Shown piece by piece: positions 29,815-40,000 of a stretch of DNA of 64,000 nucleotides (its first letter is position 1; every line of letters begins with the position of its first letter). The notes beneath the pieces were generated by a model. The model saw only the letters and a program-made list of their open reading frames with translations. It ran no database searches and was not told the DNA's origin. Source of the stretch: Pseudomonas chlororaphis (GTDB taxonomy: Bacteria > Pseudomonadota > Gammaproteobacteria > Pseudomonadales > Pseudomonadaceae). A program made the translations under genes and the position numbers. The stretch spans positions 62,001 through 126,000 of the forward strand of contig NZ_JSFK01000005.1 in the NCBI RefSeq assembly GCF_000783395.1, given 5' to 3'.

Positions 29815-30744
29815 ATGCGAAACCAACTGTTGATCGTTATTTCGTTGTTGGCGCTAGGTGGCTGTCAGTCAATAAAAATTCTCACGACAAGTACCCTTGA
29901 ACCTGCCACAGGGGATGGAGAGAAAACCCAGGTTATTCCTATTGCAAAAAGTACATTCGAAGGAACTGGTTCGCAGTGGGAACAGTTATTTGGTGCAACC
30001 AATCAGGGTCAATGGGCGAAAAGATGTAATGTTCTATTAGACGCACAAACCGAGGAAGTGCCCCAGTTGGCCGCCGCTGCATTAACAGCGGCTGGCGGTG
30101 TCGTGTGGAATCTGGCAGTTGATGCGGCAAACTCAAAAATTGACGAAATTCAGGAACGATCGGTTAAGTCGTGGACGGCAACATGGTCAGGGAACAAGAA
30201 CAGTATTCAGCGCGCTCAATGCTTCGCTGTAGTACGACTCAGTGGCGATAAGGTTCCGCTAACGCAGATGGCGATCTTGTTCCACACAAAAGTTGCCATT
30301 ACCGGTAAACCAGAGGCCCCAGCGCTCCAGTGGGCACCATTACTGGTGGGTTCGCGGACCAGTTTGGCGCTTACCAGGAAAGAAGGTACCGAGGGGACCA
30401 TTGGCCTGTCGCTGTCGGTGGCGGCGAAATCCTTCAAGGATGGTGAGTTCACGGTCAGAGCGACTGATCCTGTCAGCGTAAGCGGCATTACTGTTTCTTC
30501 GCCAGGAGAAAACGTTCCGCTTAACAGTAAGTTGGTGGGCGATGATCAATATTCGGACCCCCTGCAGTTTTTCTCAAAAGACGATAACTCGAGCATCTAT
30601 CTGAAGTTCGCAGTCGTCGAGAGCGGTTCGATGGCAGGCTTGAACACTAAAGCCAAATCTGAACTCAAGGCATGGACAGATGCGATGGGGCCGGTTGCAT
30701 TAGACGCCTGGAAGAAAAAATTAGATAAAGAGGCCGGCAACTGA
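29815..30744 (+). CDS. Lipoprotein of unknown function
   Basis: A 309-residue secreted lipoprotein: a short charged N-terminus, a hydrophobic stretch and the lipobox LALGGC, with the acylated Cys at about residue 17. Residue +2 is Gln, so outer-membrane sorting is likely. The mature part begins with a Thr/Ser-rich segment, then FEGTGSQWEQLFGATNQGQW. A small-residue stretch QLAAAALTAAGGVVWNLAVDAA (about 84-105) could be membrane-associated. A beta-rich second half follows. No family was recognised. It lies 200 bases before the protease genes on the same strand and is by eye more AT-rich than they are, so membership of the same system is plausible but unproven. Confidence 0.72.
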   Translation: MRNQLLIVISLLALGGCQSIKILTTSTLEPATGDGEKTQVIPIAKSTFEGTGSQWEQLFGATNQGQWAKRCNVLLDAQTEEVPQLAAAALTAAGGVVWNLAVDAANSKIDEIQERSVKSWTATWSGNKNSIQRAQCFAVVRLSGDKVPLTQMAILFHTKVAITGKPEAPALQWAPLLVGSRTSLALTRKEGTEGTIGLSLSVAAKSFKDGEFTVRATDPVSVSGITVSSPGENVPLNSKLVGDDQYSDPLQFFSKDDNSSIYLKFAVVESGSMAGLNTKAKSELKAWTDAMGPVALDAWKKKLDKEAGN

Positions 30745-30944
30745 TTCACCGCTCAGTTTGCCGTGGAGTGCTTTTTGGAAGGGTTGGCGGCGATTCTTGA
30801 CGTGGGGGCGCGCGACCGGCATTGCCGGGCGACTGCGGCGCAATCACGAAATCACCCAATGATGCCGAATTGCCATTTTTCGCTCAGCCATAGTGGCATC
30901 CTGATCTATAGTGAACGCCATCTCAACCAAGCGAGTGCAGGACG

Positions 30945-33860
30945 ATGAGCTCAATCAAGGATGATCTGCTGCGCAACTATCTGGCGCGACTGACGCCGGA
31001 CAGCGGTCTGGAAGGCTTTGTGGAGTCTTCCAGGCCGCTGAATATCGGCCCGCTGCCCGAGGCGAAGCTGACGCGGACCCTGGAGAAACTGACCCTCGGT
31101 AAGCCACTGGCGCCCAAGGAACAGTTCTACATCGAAGCCCTGATCATCCCCCAGGAGCGGCCCGCCATCGACATCGTCGACGGCGATTACGTGACAATCA
31201 CTCATCATCGCTGGCTTGCCTGGAATGAAGAACGCTTCCGGGCGCCCTTGCGCGCCGCGCTGCCGTCCGTGGGCCGCATCGAGCTGCCTGGGCACCCGTC
31301 GTATCCCTATGGCGGCACCGGCTTCGTGGTCGGTGACGGGCTGCTCATGACCAACCGTCACGTTGCCCAGCTGTTCTGCAGCGGTCTCGGCTTGCGCGGC
31401 CTGGTGTTCATTCCGGGGGTGAGCGCCGGGGTGGACTTCCTGCGCGAACGCGACAGGACGGCCTCGCAGTTCCTGCGAGTGGTGAAGACTGTGATGATCC
31501 ACCCTTACTGGGACATGGCCCTGCTGCAGGTCGAAGGTCTGCGCGACAATCAACGGCCGTTGCTGCTCGATACCGTTGACCCGGCCGAGCACCTGGGCAA
31601 GGAAGTGGCAGTGATCGGCTATCCAGCCTTCGATCCGCGCAATGACGCCGCCGTGCAGAATCAGCTCTTCGATGGCGTTTACGGGGTCAAGCGGTTGATG
31701 CCGGGGTTGCTCGGGCCGCGCCTGGAGGTGGAGAGCTTCGGCGGGATGGTCAGCGCCGTTGGCCATGACAGCTCGACCCTGGGCGGCGCCTCCGGCTCAG
31801 CGGTATTCGATCCCTTTGGCGGGCGGATTCTCGGCCTGCATTTCGGCGGGCGCTATCTGCAAAGCAACTATGCCGTACCGGCCTTCGAACTGGCACGCGA
31901 TAGCCGCGTGGTGGATGCCGGGGTAAGTTTCGCCAGGCCGGTACCGCCCGCCTGGTCGGGGCTGGACGGGGTATGGAAAGGGCTCGAGGTCCCGGTCCCG
32001 GTCCCGGCACCAACGCCGGCTGCGGTAGTGGCGGCGCCTGCACCGGTGGTTTCCCCGGCTCCTGCATCGGCGGTCAGCGTACCGGTGACCCAGGTCTGCG
32101 AGCAGACCATTACCATACCTCTACAGATCAGCATTCGCCTGGGCGAGGCCCAGGTGAACGTCAGCGCGCAGCCGGTATTCGCTGCCAAACCGACGCCGGC
32201 CATTACCACGGCGCCCGTTGCGGCTCAGGTGACTAGCGACTATCAGCAGTTACTGCTGCTCTACCAAGCTCACCAGCGTGGGAGCGACACCCAGGCGCAG
32301 CGTTTCGTGCTGAACTTCACAGGCCAGCCTGGTCGCGACGACGCCTCGCTGAGCCAGGCCATCACCACGGCGACCGGCCTGTATGGGCAGCTCGGCCAGT
32401 TGTTCCCGGCCGATCCCGAACTCGATGCCCACCGCCTGCTGGAATTGCCGGGGCTGACCAGCTTGCCGCGCGATGAACTGTTCGACTTGGCGCGCTTGTT
32501 GCGCGAAGTGACCGGGGCCGAAACGGTGGATCCGGATCTGGGCAGCGACTACTTCCACGACCAGCCAACGCTCCCGGATCCGGGAACCGAAGCTTTCAAC
32601 CTGACCTTCTGGTGCTGGGCCGGCGATGACGAGCTGCCCAAGGATCCCGACTGGGCCATCGTAAAGACCCGCACCCCACAGGCCTGGGCGTTCTCTGAGA
32701 AGCAGGGCCGGCCAAGCCGCGGCGAGGGCATTCGGGTGTTCCAGCCCGATACCGGGGTGGTCGCTTGGCACACCGAACTGCCCGAAGGTTTGTACAACAA
32801 CCCCGGTGCCTTCAACCTGGTGGAACCCGGACGCCCACCCATCGACCAGATGAGCGGCGGCAGCAATCCCGGGCACGGCACCGGGACCTCGTCGGTAGTG
32901 GTCAGCCCGGAGGACGGCAAGATGCGCGGTTCAGCGCCGAAGGCGACCCTGGTGCCGATCCGTTGCCTGGAGAGTGTAGTGGTGTTCAATCAGAGCCGGG
33001 TGGCCCAGGCCATCGACCATGCCCGGCGCAATGGCGCCCATGTGATCAGCATGAGTCTCGGCGGACTGTTCAGCGATGCCTTGCACACTGCCCTGCGCAA
33101 GGCGGTGGAGGCGAACATTATTGTTGTCTCGGCGGCGGGCAACTGCGCCAGCACCGTGGTCTGGCCTGCGCGTTACGACGAGGCCATCGCGGTTGCCGGG
33201 GTCAACGAGAAGTTCAAGCCCTGGCGCGGCTCGTGCAACGGTTCGTCGGTCGCTATCAGTGGTCCAGCGGAGTTCGTGTTGCGCGCAAGTGCCAGTGACC
33301 GCAACGCGCCGTCCCAGGTAGCCGGCGGGCAGGGTACCTCGTTCGCCACCGCCCATCTGGCCGGTGTTGCGGCCTTGTGGTTGGCCCACCACGGACGCGA
33401 CGAACTGATTCGCGGGTTGCCGCAAGGCGTTGCGCTGCAGCAACTGTTTCGCACGCTGCTGGCTGCCAGCGCCCAACCCGGGGATTTCGAGAAATCCGAG
33501 AAGGACGATTACGGCGCTGGGATCATTGATGCCGAGGCGCTGCTCAAGCTTGACCCGCGTCACGCCTTCAGCCAGGAAACGCTGTTCCGCACCCCGGCCA
33601 CCCATCTGCGCAGCCAGGTAGTCGCGCTACTGAACGAAGCGCTGGGCGCATCGGGGCTGGAGGCTGCAGCGCCGGCGACCGGCGACCCGCAAAGCCTGCT
33701 CGAGTTGTCCTGCGTTGCCCTAGACCAGTTACGTACCCGGCGTAGCCAGCGCGTGCAACTGGAAAGCCTGCCGCCACTGGCGCTGTCTGCGGGCTTGCGC
33801 CGGACGCTGGGGCAGGGCGCCTTGAAGATCGCCCAGGTGGGAGTTAGCGATGCCTCTTGA
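30945..33860 (+). CDS. Trypsin-like (S1) plus subtilisin-like (S8) double serine protease
   Basis: A 971-residue protein without a signal peptide. Residues 1-85 form a helical N-terminal domain ending in EALIIPQERPAIDIVDG. The S1-type domain is at about 110-330, with H139 (MTNRHV), D190 (HPYWDMALLQV) and S283 (GGASGS). Residues 345-385 are a Pro/Ala/Val-rich linker, followed by a helical region. The S8 domain is at about 590-870, with D602 (QPDTGV), H644 (GHGTGT), the oxyanion Asn N733 (AAGNCAS) and S799 (GTSFATAHLAG). Both triads are complete. Two proteases joined in one cytoplasmic chain suggest a cascade or self-processing, with the S1 half acting on partners. It is the first gene of a four-gene overlapping run ending in a STAND NTPase. 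The role in defence is inferred. Confidence 0.9.
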   Translation: MSSIKDDLLRNYLARLTPDSGLEGFVESSRPLNIGPLPEAKLTRTLEKLTLGKPLAPKEQFYIEALIIPQERPAIDIVDGDYVTITHHRWLAWNEERFRAPLRAALPSVGRIELPGHPSYPYGGTGFVVGDGLLMTNRHVAQLFCSGLGLRGLVFIPGVSAGVDFLRERDRTASQFLRVVKTVMIHPYWDMALLQVEGLRDNQRPLLLDTVDPAEHLGKEVAVIGYPAFDPRNDAAVQNQLFDGVYGVKRLMPGLLGPRLEVESFGGMVSAVGHDSSTLGGASGSAVFDPFGGRILGLHFGGRYLQSNYAVPAFELARDSRVVDAGVSFARPVPPAWSGLDGVWKGLEVPVPVPAPTPAAVVAAPAPVVSPAPASAVSVPVTQVCEQTITIPLQISIRLGEAQVNVSAQPVFAAKPTPAITTAPVAAQVTSDYQQLLLLYQAHQRGSDTQAQRFVLNFTGQPGRDDASLSQAITTATGLYGQLGQLFPADPELDAHRLLELPGLTSLPRDELFDLARLLREVTGAETVDPDLGSDYFHDQPTLPDPGTEAFNLTFWCWAGDDELPKDPDWAIVKTRTPQAWAFSEKQGRPSRGEGIRVFQPDTGVVAWHTELPEGLYNNPGAFNLVEPGRPPIDQMSGGSNPGHGTGTSSVVVSPEDGKMRGSAPKATLVPIRCLESVVVFNQSRVAQAIDHARRNGAHVISMSLGGLFSDALHTALRKAVEANIIVVSAAGNCASTVVWPARYDEAIAVAGVNEKFKPWRGSCNGSSVAISGPAEFVLRASASDRNAPSQVAGGQGTSFATAHLAGVAALWLAHHGRDELIRGLPQGVALQQLFRTLLAASAQPGDFEKSEKDDYGAGIIDAEALLKLDPRHAFSQETLFRTPATHLRSQVVALLNEALGASGLEAAAPATGDPQSLLELSCVALDQLRTRRSQRVQLESLPPLALSAGLRRTLGQGALKIAQVGVSDAS

Positions 33861-34953
33861 GCTGGAAAAGACTGCGCCGCGCATGCGGATGCTGCTCGGT
33901 GACACCCGTGAAAACACCTTTCATGAGGCCAGTTTCCCTACCGTAGGTCTGCCAGGTGCGGCCGATGCGGACGCCATCACGCGACGTCTGAGCCAGCACC
34001 CGCAAATCTCCGAGCTAGAGGCCCGGGCGTTGGCTGAAGACCTAGTCGCCATTGCCAATACCGGCATGAAACGCCTGGACGGAGGGGCGTTGGACTGGCA
34101 ACTGAGCGACCAGGAACTCAGTGCCTTTGAAGCGGTTATCCAGGTTCGCGGGCGGCCGGCGCTGAGAGTGGAGCAGGACGATCTGGAGGATCTGGACGGG
34201 CACCCCGGATCAGAGTTTTGGGCCACCCATGTTGATTTGCACCGCAAACATCTGAAGCAGGCCAACGGTGCGACAGGCGCGATTCGGGTGCGTGATGCCT
34301 GGGGCAACGCCTGGGGGCAGGGCACCGCGTTCTTGGTTGGGCCGGACCTGGTGCTGACCAATCGTCATGTGCTGATTCCACCAGGGAACGGCCAGCCTCT
34401 GGTGCAGCGGCTGCCCGGAACCACCAAAGCGCAGTTGAAGGACGGATTCAACCTGACCATCGACTTCGCCTTCGAGCGCACACGGCAGGGGCAGCGCTGT
34501 TACCGGGTGCTCGATGTGCCGTTTCTCGCCGCGCCGGACGACCCGGTCGACGCCGCGTTGTTGCGCATCGAAGCGGTTGCGGACAGTACGCCACTGGTGA
34601 TCTCCCGGGACTCGGTCGAGCAACTGGACTACCTCTATGTAATTGGCCATCCCGGCCGCGTACTGGCGGTTGACGACAAGGTCAACGCCGTCTTCGGCAC
34701 GCTGGATGATTGCAAGCGCCTGAGTTTCGGACGCAAGTTCGCACTTGACGGCTTCGACCCGCCGGAGCTGGTACATGACGCTTCGACCTACGGCGGCTAC
34801 TCGGGTGGGCCGGTGTTCGGTTTCGATGAACTACGGGTCAAGGCCCTGCATTATTGGGGGGATCCGCGGGTAGGGAACCGGGCGATCAGTGCGACAGCGT
34901 TGCAGCGGCATGAGTACCTTGGCAAGTTGTTGAGACAGGCGGAACGGGGTTGA
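33850..34953 (+). CDS. Trypsin-like serine protease with N-terminal helical domain
   Basis: A 367-residue protein. The N-terminal region (about 35-118) ends in FEAVIQVRGRPALRVEQDD, which matches the pre-protease motif of the upstream double protease. The S1-type domain is at about 140-345, with H173 (LTNRHV), D234 (DPVDAALLRI) and S318 (GGYSGGP). There is no signal peptide and no PDZ domain, so it is not a DegP-type periplasmic protease. The ATG at 33850 lies inside the upstream gene (11-base overlap), which suggests coupled translation. It probably works as a substrate or partner of the neighbouring proteases. Confidence 0.88.
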   Translation: MPLELEKTAPRMRMLLGDTRENTFHEASFPTVGLPGAADADAITRRLSQHPQISELEARALAEDLVAIANTGMKRLDGGALDWQLSDQELSAFEAVIQVRGRPALRVEQDDLEDLDGHPGSEFWATHVDLHRKHLKQANGATGAIRVRDAWGNAWGQGTAFLVGPDLVLTNRHVLIPPGNGQPLVQRLPGTTKAQLKDGFNLTIDFAFERTRQGQRCYRVLDVPFLAAPDDPVDAALLRIEAVADSTPLVISRDSVEQLDYLYVIGHPGRVLAVDDKVNAVFGTLDDCKRLSFGRKFALDGFDPPELVHDASTYGGYSGGPVFGFDELRVKALHYWGDPRVGNRAISATALQRHEYLGKLLRQAERG

Positions 34954-34958
34954 GTGCA

Positions 34959-37046
34959 ATGACGTCAGAACAGCTTGCAGCGCTAGGGCGTTGCATCGCT
35001 GAGGTGGTTCCGTTGGGATCCCTGCGCGGGCTCGTCGAACAGCATCCTGTGGTGGCGCAGTTTGACCACTTGGTCAAGACCTACGCGGGCCCCATAGAGA
35101 AGCGTGCGTTGGCTGTGGTCGAGCGGGTCCTCGAACAGTACAGCTTGCAGCGGTCGCTGACACTGCTATGCGAAGGGCTTTATGAACTCAGCCACGGCAT
35201 CCCCGCCAGCGACGAGTTGCGCCGCCTGCTGGAGCCCGGGATGCCCGACGGGGATCGGCGCGAGGCGATGCTCGCCAAACGCGACAATTTCTTCCTGTCC
35301 CGGAACTTACACAGCAATCTGGCGGAGTTCGAGCCGAAGGTCTGTTGCATAGTCGGCAGCTACGAATTAGGAGGCAAGCAGCACGATACGCAGGGTACGG
35401 GTTTCCTGGTCGGGCCGGATCTGCTGCTGACGGCCATGCATGTATTCGAGCCGCTGGATCGAGAGCCTGCGCGCGTGCCGGAGAGCTTCAAGGTATTCTT
35501 CGACCACCATGCCAGCGCTCCCCTTAGCCTGAACGGGCCGGTGCCGGCACCAGTGCGTTGCGTGCGGCTGGCGCAGGACTGGCGGGTCACCGGCGCACAA
35601 TCGTTCGAGCAGGATGGCAAGATCGACCTGCCGGACCCGCAGCAGCAGGAAGCGATGCGCAAGCAATTGGACTTCGTGCTGGTTCGCCTGAATGACGAGG
35701 TTGGCTTGCAGCCCGTAAGCCCCTCGGGCGGACGGATACGATCGTGGGTCCGTTTGCCGGATATTCATCTGCCCGGCAAGCTGGCCCGGGATGAACGGCT
35801 GGTCATCACCCAGCACCCGGGAGGGGCGCCACAGTGCCTGGATTTCGGGCGTTTCGAGCGGGTGTGCCCGTCCAATACACGGATTTTCTACAGCGCCTCT
35901 ACTGCTCCTGGCTCCTCTGGGGCACCCTGCTTCAACCAGCAGTTCGAGCTGGTCGGGATGCATAACGCCAAGTTTCAGCCTGCCGGCCATCCAGTCGCCA
36001 AGTCCAACCAGGCGATCCGCTTCGACAGCATTCAGGCCTTTATCGCACCTCATATCAAGCATATCGAGCTACCGGCGCCAGCACGCCTGTGGAATCTCGA
36101 CAAGGACCGTATGCACTGCCGACCGGTGATCGGCCGGAGTGTGCTGTTGAAATGGATCGAAGACTCCAAGCACGCCGATGCCAATCCCCGTGAGCGTTAC
36201 TTCGCAATGGTGCCGGAGGCGGGGCAGGGCGGGAAATCGTTCAGTTGGGAGGTGCTGGAGCATTGCGTCAAGAGTGATCACCAACACTTGACGATGCTTT
36301 TCGACAAGGACCGCAACATAATGCCTGCGACCCTTGAAGACTTCGTAGCGACACTGACAGACGAGTTCATGATACCCCCCGGCGAAGGTACTCCGATGCC
36401 GGCCCGTACCGAAGACGACAACGACAAGCTAAGACGTTGGGCTTCGCAGTTGGTACCACAGTGGTTCTGTGCACAATTGGAAGCGACGCGGGCATACACT
36501 GAAGACCGCCGCGCACGGGCCCAGCGGATGGTTGAGGACAATCGGGTGATGGGGCGGGCAACAGACCCTGATATACAGGCGCTAGCCAACCAGACCGAGC
36601 CGGATTTCTGGACCGTGGAGCGCTGGACCCGCGCATGGCTGGTTTTCGATGACCTACACATCCTGACCTTGAGCCAGGAGATCCAGGACTTCGTCGCTGC
36701 TATCGCGCAGATGGGAAACAGCGATAACGGCACCTTCGAAGTGCTTCGCCGTCTGCGCTGGGTGTTTCTGGGCAACTGCCCGGCTTTCCTCGACCCCGCG
36801 CTGATGTGCGTGGAAAGTATCGGCGAGCAGACTTATCTGGACGGCATAGAGAAGCTGAAGCACGACATCATGTCGGCGGCGCCTTATGCTCAGGCTGTAG
36901 TTATCGAGTCGGTGATCGACACCATCAAGGACATGATGAGGCTATCCGCAGGGGCGACCGACAGTCCGGCCAAGCGCCTTGCGCTGCTACAAAACGTGGT
37001 CAGCGTCACGCTCACCAAGAAAATGCCGATCTGGACGAATACATGA
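34959..37046 (+). CDS. Trypsin-like protease fused to a degenerate P-loop NTPase-like region
   Basis: A 695-residue protein from the ATG at 34959; a TTG at 34950 overlapping the previous stop is an alternative. Residues 1-92 form a helical domain resembling effector-associated adaptor domains in layout (EVVPLGSLRGLVEQHPVV). The S1-type domain is at about 125-365, with H161 (LTAMHV), D238 (QLDFVLVRL) and S320 (APGSSGAP). The C-terminal part (about 385-690) has AGQGGKSF (421-428), a Walker-A-like stretch with the first Gly replaced. LVFDDLH (561-567) looks like Walker B and RWVFLGN (600-606) like a sensor strand. The family of this C-terminal part is not recognised. Its stop overlaps the STAND gene start by 4 bases. 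Confidence 0.8.
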   Translation: MTSEQLAALGRCIAEVVPLGSLRGLVEQHPVVAQFDHLVKTYAGPIEKRALAVVERVLEQYSLQRSLTLLCEGLYELSHGIPASDELRRLLEPGMPDGDRREAMLAKRDNFFLSRNLHSNLAEFEPKVCCIVGSYELGGKQHDTQGTGFLVGPDLLLTAMHVFEPLDREPARVPESFKVFFDHHASAPLSLNGPVPAPVRCVRLAQDWRVTGAQSFEQDGKIDLPDPQQQEAMRKQLDFVLVRLNDEVGLQPVSPSGGRIRSWVRLPDIHLPGKLARDERLVITQHPGGAPQCLDFGRFERVCPSNTRIFYSASTAPGSSGAPCFNQQFELVGMHNAKFQPAGHPVAKSNQAIRFDSIQAFIAPHIKHIELPAPARLWNLDKDRMHCRPVIGRSVLLKWIEDSKHADANPRERYFAMVPEAGQGGKSFSWEVLEHCVKSDHQHLTMLFDKDRNIMPATLEDFVATLTDEFMIPPGEGTPMPARTEDDNDKLRRWASQLVPQWFCAQLEATRAYTEDRRARAQRMVEDNRVMGRATDPDIQALANQTEPDFWTVERWTRAWLVFDDLHILTLSQEIQDFVAAIAQMGNSDNGTFEVLRRLRWVFLGNCPAFLDPALMCVESIGEQTYLDGIEKLKHDIMSAAPYAQAVVIESVIDTIKDMMRLSAGATDSPAKRLALLQNVVSVTLTKKMPIWTNT

Positions 37047-40000
37047 AATCCGAGAAGTCGAACCAGGGCCTGCTGGACCTGCTCAGATCCGATGAGCACT
37101 TCGTTCGACGCCTGCGCGAGCTAGGCGAAGAGCAACTGCTCGATAGCCTCGCGGTCCAGGCCGAGGTCGAGCAGGCGCTGCCTGATGTCTCAAACCCTGT
37201 CACGTTGCAGGCAGCCCTGTGCATCACCTTCAGCCTCGACGACATCGACGGCACGCCCGAGCAGATCGAGGTGGTGCTGAACGAGGCCAGCGTGCAGATC
37301 AGCAATGGTCTGTCCTGCTTGCGGCTAAACGACGGGTTTCGCGGCAAGGTGCTGCTCCATGCACAACAGCGTGGCGACCTGGAGCCAGCGCTGCAAATGA
37401 CCGAAAAGCAGGATCGGCTGGTGCTGGCACAGCCTGCAACGAACGCGATCGACCCGGAGTCAGCCTGGCTGCGTCGTCTGCTACGCAGCGAGCCGGTAGA
37501 TCTTGAGCGTTATTCGCAAGCGCAGATCAGCGCAGCCTATCGTTCACGCCTGGCGCTGTGCGAATGCGAGGCTTTGTTGCAAAGCCAACCGTCTCTGACA
37601 GAGATCCGACGGCAGATGCAGTGGCTCGAACTGTTGGAGCCAATGCGCCTGATGATCGGCGCACCGCTGCGCCGGCCAGGCATCACTCTGGAAAAAGACC
37701 GATTTGCCGGACGAGGGAAGGAACTTCGTGAATTGCGGTCGTTCGTCGATGAGCTCGATTCACAAGGCGCAATGGAATCATTCGGGCGCCTGGTTTCGCG
37801 GACAGGCCGAATGTTCTCGAACAAGCCCCGGCTGATGATGATCAGCGCACGTGGCGGACTGGGCAAATCCACATTGATCAGCAAGTTCGCCTACGACCAT
37901 GCCGTGGGCCGAACCATGCCTTTCGCTTATCTGGATTTCGACAGCGCCGTGTTGCAACCGCAAAACCCGTTGCTGCTGCTGGCTGAAGTAATCCGGCAGA
38001 TTTCGTTGTTTTTCCCTTATAGCGAGTATCTCGAGAACTTTATCCAGGAACTGCACAAGGAAGTCCGCATATCCGGCCAGGAACAGGTGGTCACTAAAAG
38101 CGAGGGGATCGGACTCGGAGACAATGCCGCGTATTTCCTGGGATTCCGTGCATGGCTGCGCACCTTCATCGCCGAGCGCAAGACCAAGGCCTTCTTGCTG
38201 ATCCTGGACACGCTTGAACTGGTACAAAGCGATCCACGGGCAATCGACGGCCTCCAGCAGTTCCTCCGCGGATTGACCGACGACGATTTTCCCGAACTGA
38301 TCGTAGTGGCTTCCGGTCGCGCAGAAATGCCGGAGCTCTGGGATCATCAGGAGCGCAACTGGAACCTCAGCGAAATGGAGCTGGAAGCGTTCAACCAAGC
38401 CGATGCCCAGCGAATGGTCCAGCGCCTGGGCGAACAATTGTTGCCGCAGCACTGGCAGCCGGACTGGTCCGGCAGGATGATTGGCGGCGCTCACAGTAGC
38501 GCTGCCCGTGAACCACTCTCCCTGCGTATCGCCGTCGAAGCAGTGCGCAATGCCGAGCCAGGCAAGCGTGACGACCTGGTTGACGAAATCGCTAGCATGG
38601 GGGAGGACTGCGACCCGCAGAGCGTGGATTTCGTCGGACGTCTTTATCAGAAGCGCATCCTCGAACATATCGGCGATCCCTATGCGCGTCAGTTGGCGTG
38701 GCCGGGGCTGGTCGCGCGGAGCATCTCGCGGGAATTGGCCCGGGACGTACTCGCTCCCGAATGTGGCCTGAGCGCGGAACAGGCGGACATCGCATTCGAG
38801 CGCCTGCGGCGGGAAGTGTGGATCGTTACGGAGGAGGGTGGCGTGCTGCGTCATCGACCGGACCTGCGCGCCCGCACACTGCCGTTGATGCGACGGCATA
38901 ACGGCGCGTTGTTCAACAAAATCTGCGCGCTGATGGCCGCTCACCATCTTGATAAAAAGCCCGCTGAACCATTGGAGGCGACTTATTACCATCTGCTCGC
39001 GGATGATCGTGAGGCTGCCCGGATACTCGACGCGGATGACAGCGGGCGTCTGCGCCAGCTCCTGCTGACACGACTGGAGGATTTCACCAGCAACTCCATG
39101 GTTGCTCAGGAGTTAAGCGTACGACAGGCCAGCCAATTATTGCCTTGGACAGAGTTCCAGACGCTTTCCAAGAGTCTGGCCTGGAGCCACTTCAACCAAT
39201 CCGGAAAAGCACTGAAGGCCATGGGCGACCGACGCGTCGATCCTCGGGTAGTCATGCTGAGCCGCACGTTCGAAGCTTCCTCCGAGCGCAAATGCAATGC
39301 GGCTGAGCAAAGCATTCTGATCAAGACCGGGCGCTGGGCAGAGGTCAGGGAGCGCGACTTTGTTCCGCCTCAGGATCTTGAAGATCTGCGAGCCGTGGTA
39401 TTCCTGGGCAACTTCTTTTATTCGGTTTCCTGGATGGATAGCCGCTGGAATACTGGATATGCCAGATTCCTTGCCTCTGTTAATCCTGAAGGGCTGGACT
39501 GGTTGACACTTGTTTATATGTTGCTGCCTTCCTACGTAATGTCTCGCGATTTGTATCATCAAATAGATGCTCAACTTGCCGTGACGATGCCGCGCAAGGG
39601 AGTAATCAGGCATCGATGGTTGCCAGGTTTGCGCGTTGCGTTGGCATTCAGCACCAAGTCGTTAAGGCAGACCGTCGAGTTGCTTTCGAGATATCAGGAC
39701 GACCGCAGTTCGATGGGGCCGTTGTTCTCAAATGCTGAACTGGAAATTCTGCAACGCAGTCGCGCACTCGAAGGGCACAGGATCAAGCTCAGGGGCAGTC
39801 TGCTGGGAGGGCTGCTTCTTGGCAAGGATGCTGATCGTGAGTCGAACAACGCAGCACTTAATGTTCTTGAGAGGGCTGTGACTGCCATTGAACATGGCAG
39901 TGGGTACGCGAATGAGGCGAGACAGGATATTCGAAGTTTCGCTCTCGCAGGCTTTGCCGATTTGGCAGGTCCGGCGGGGTACTTGCTGTCGCTTTCGACG

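Noticed and set aside
34959..37046. Canonical Walker A call in the third protease
   Set aside because: The first glycine position is Glu, so it was reported only as a degenerate P-loop-like motif.
37778..38992. 404-codon minus-strand frame inside the STAND gene
   Set aside because: Shadow frame; the plus strand carries Walker A and B motifs and overlapping operon structure.
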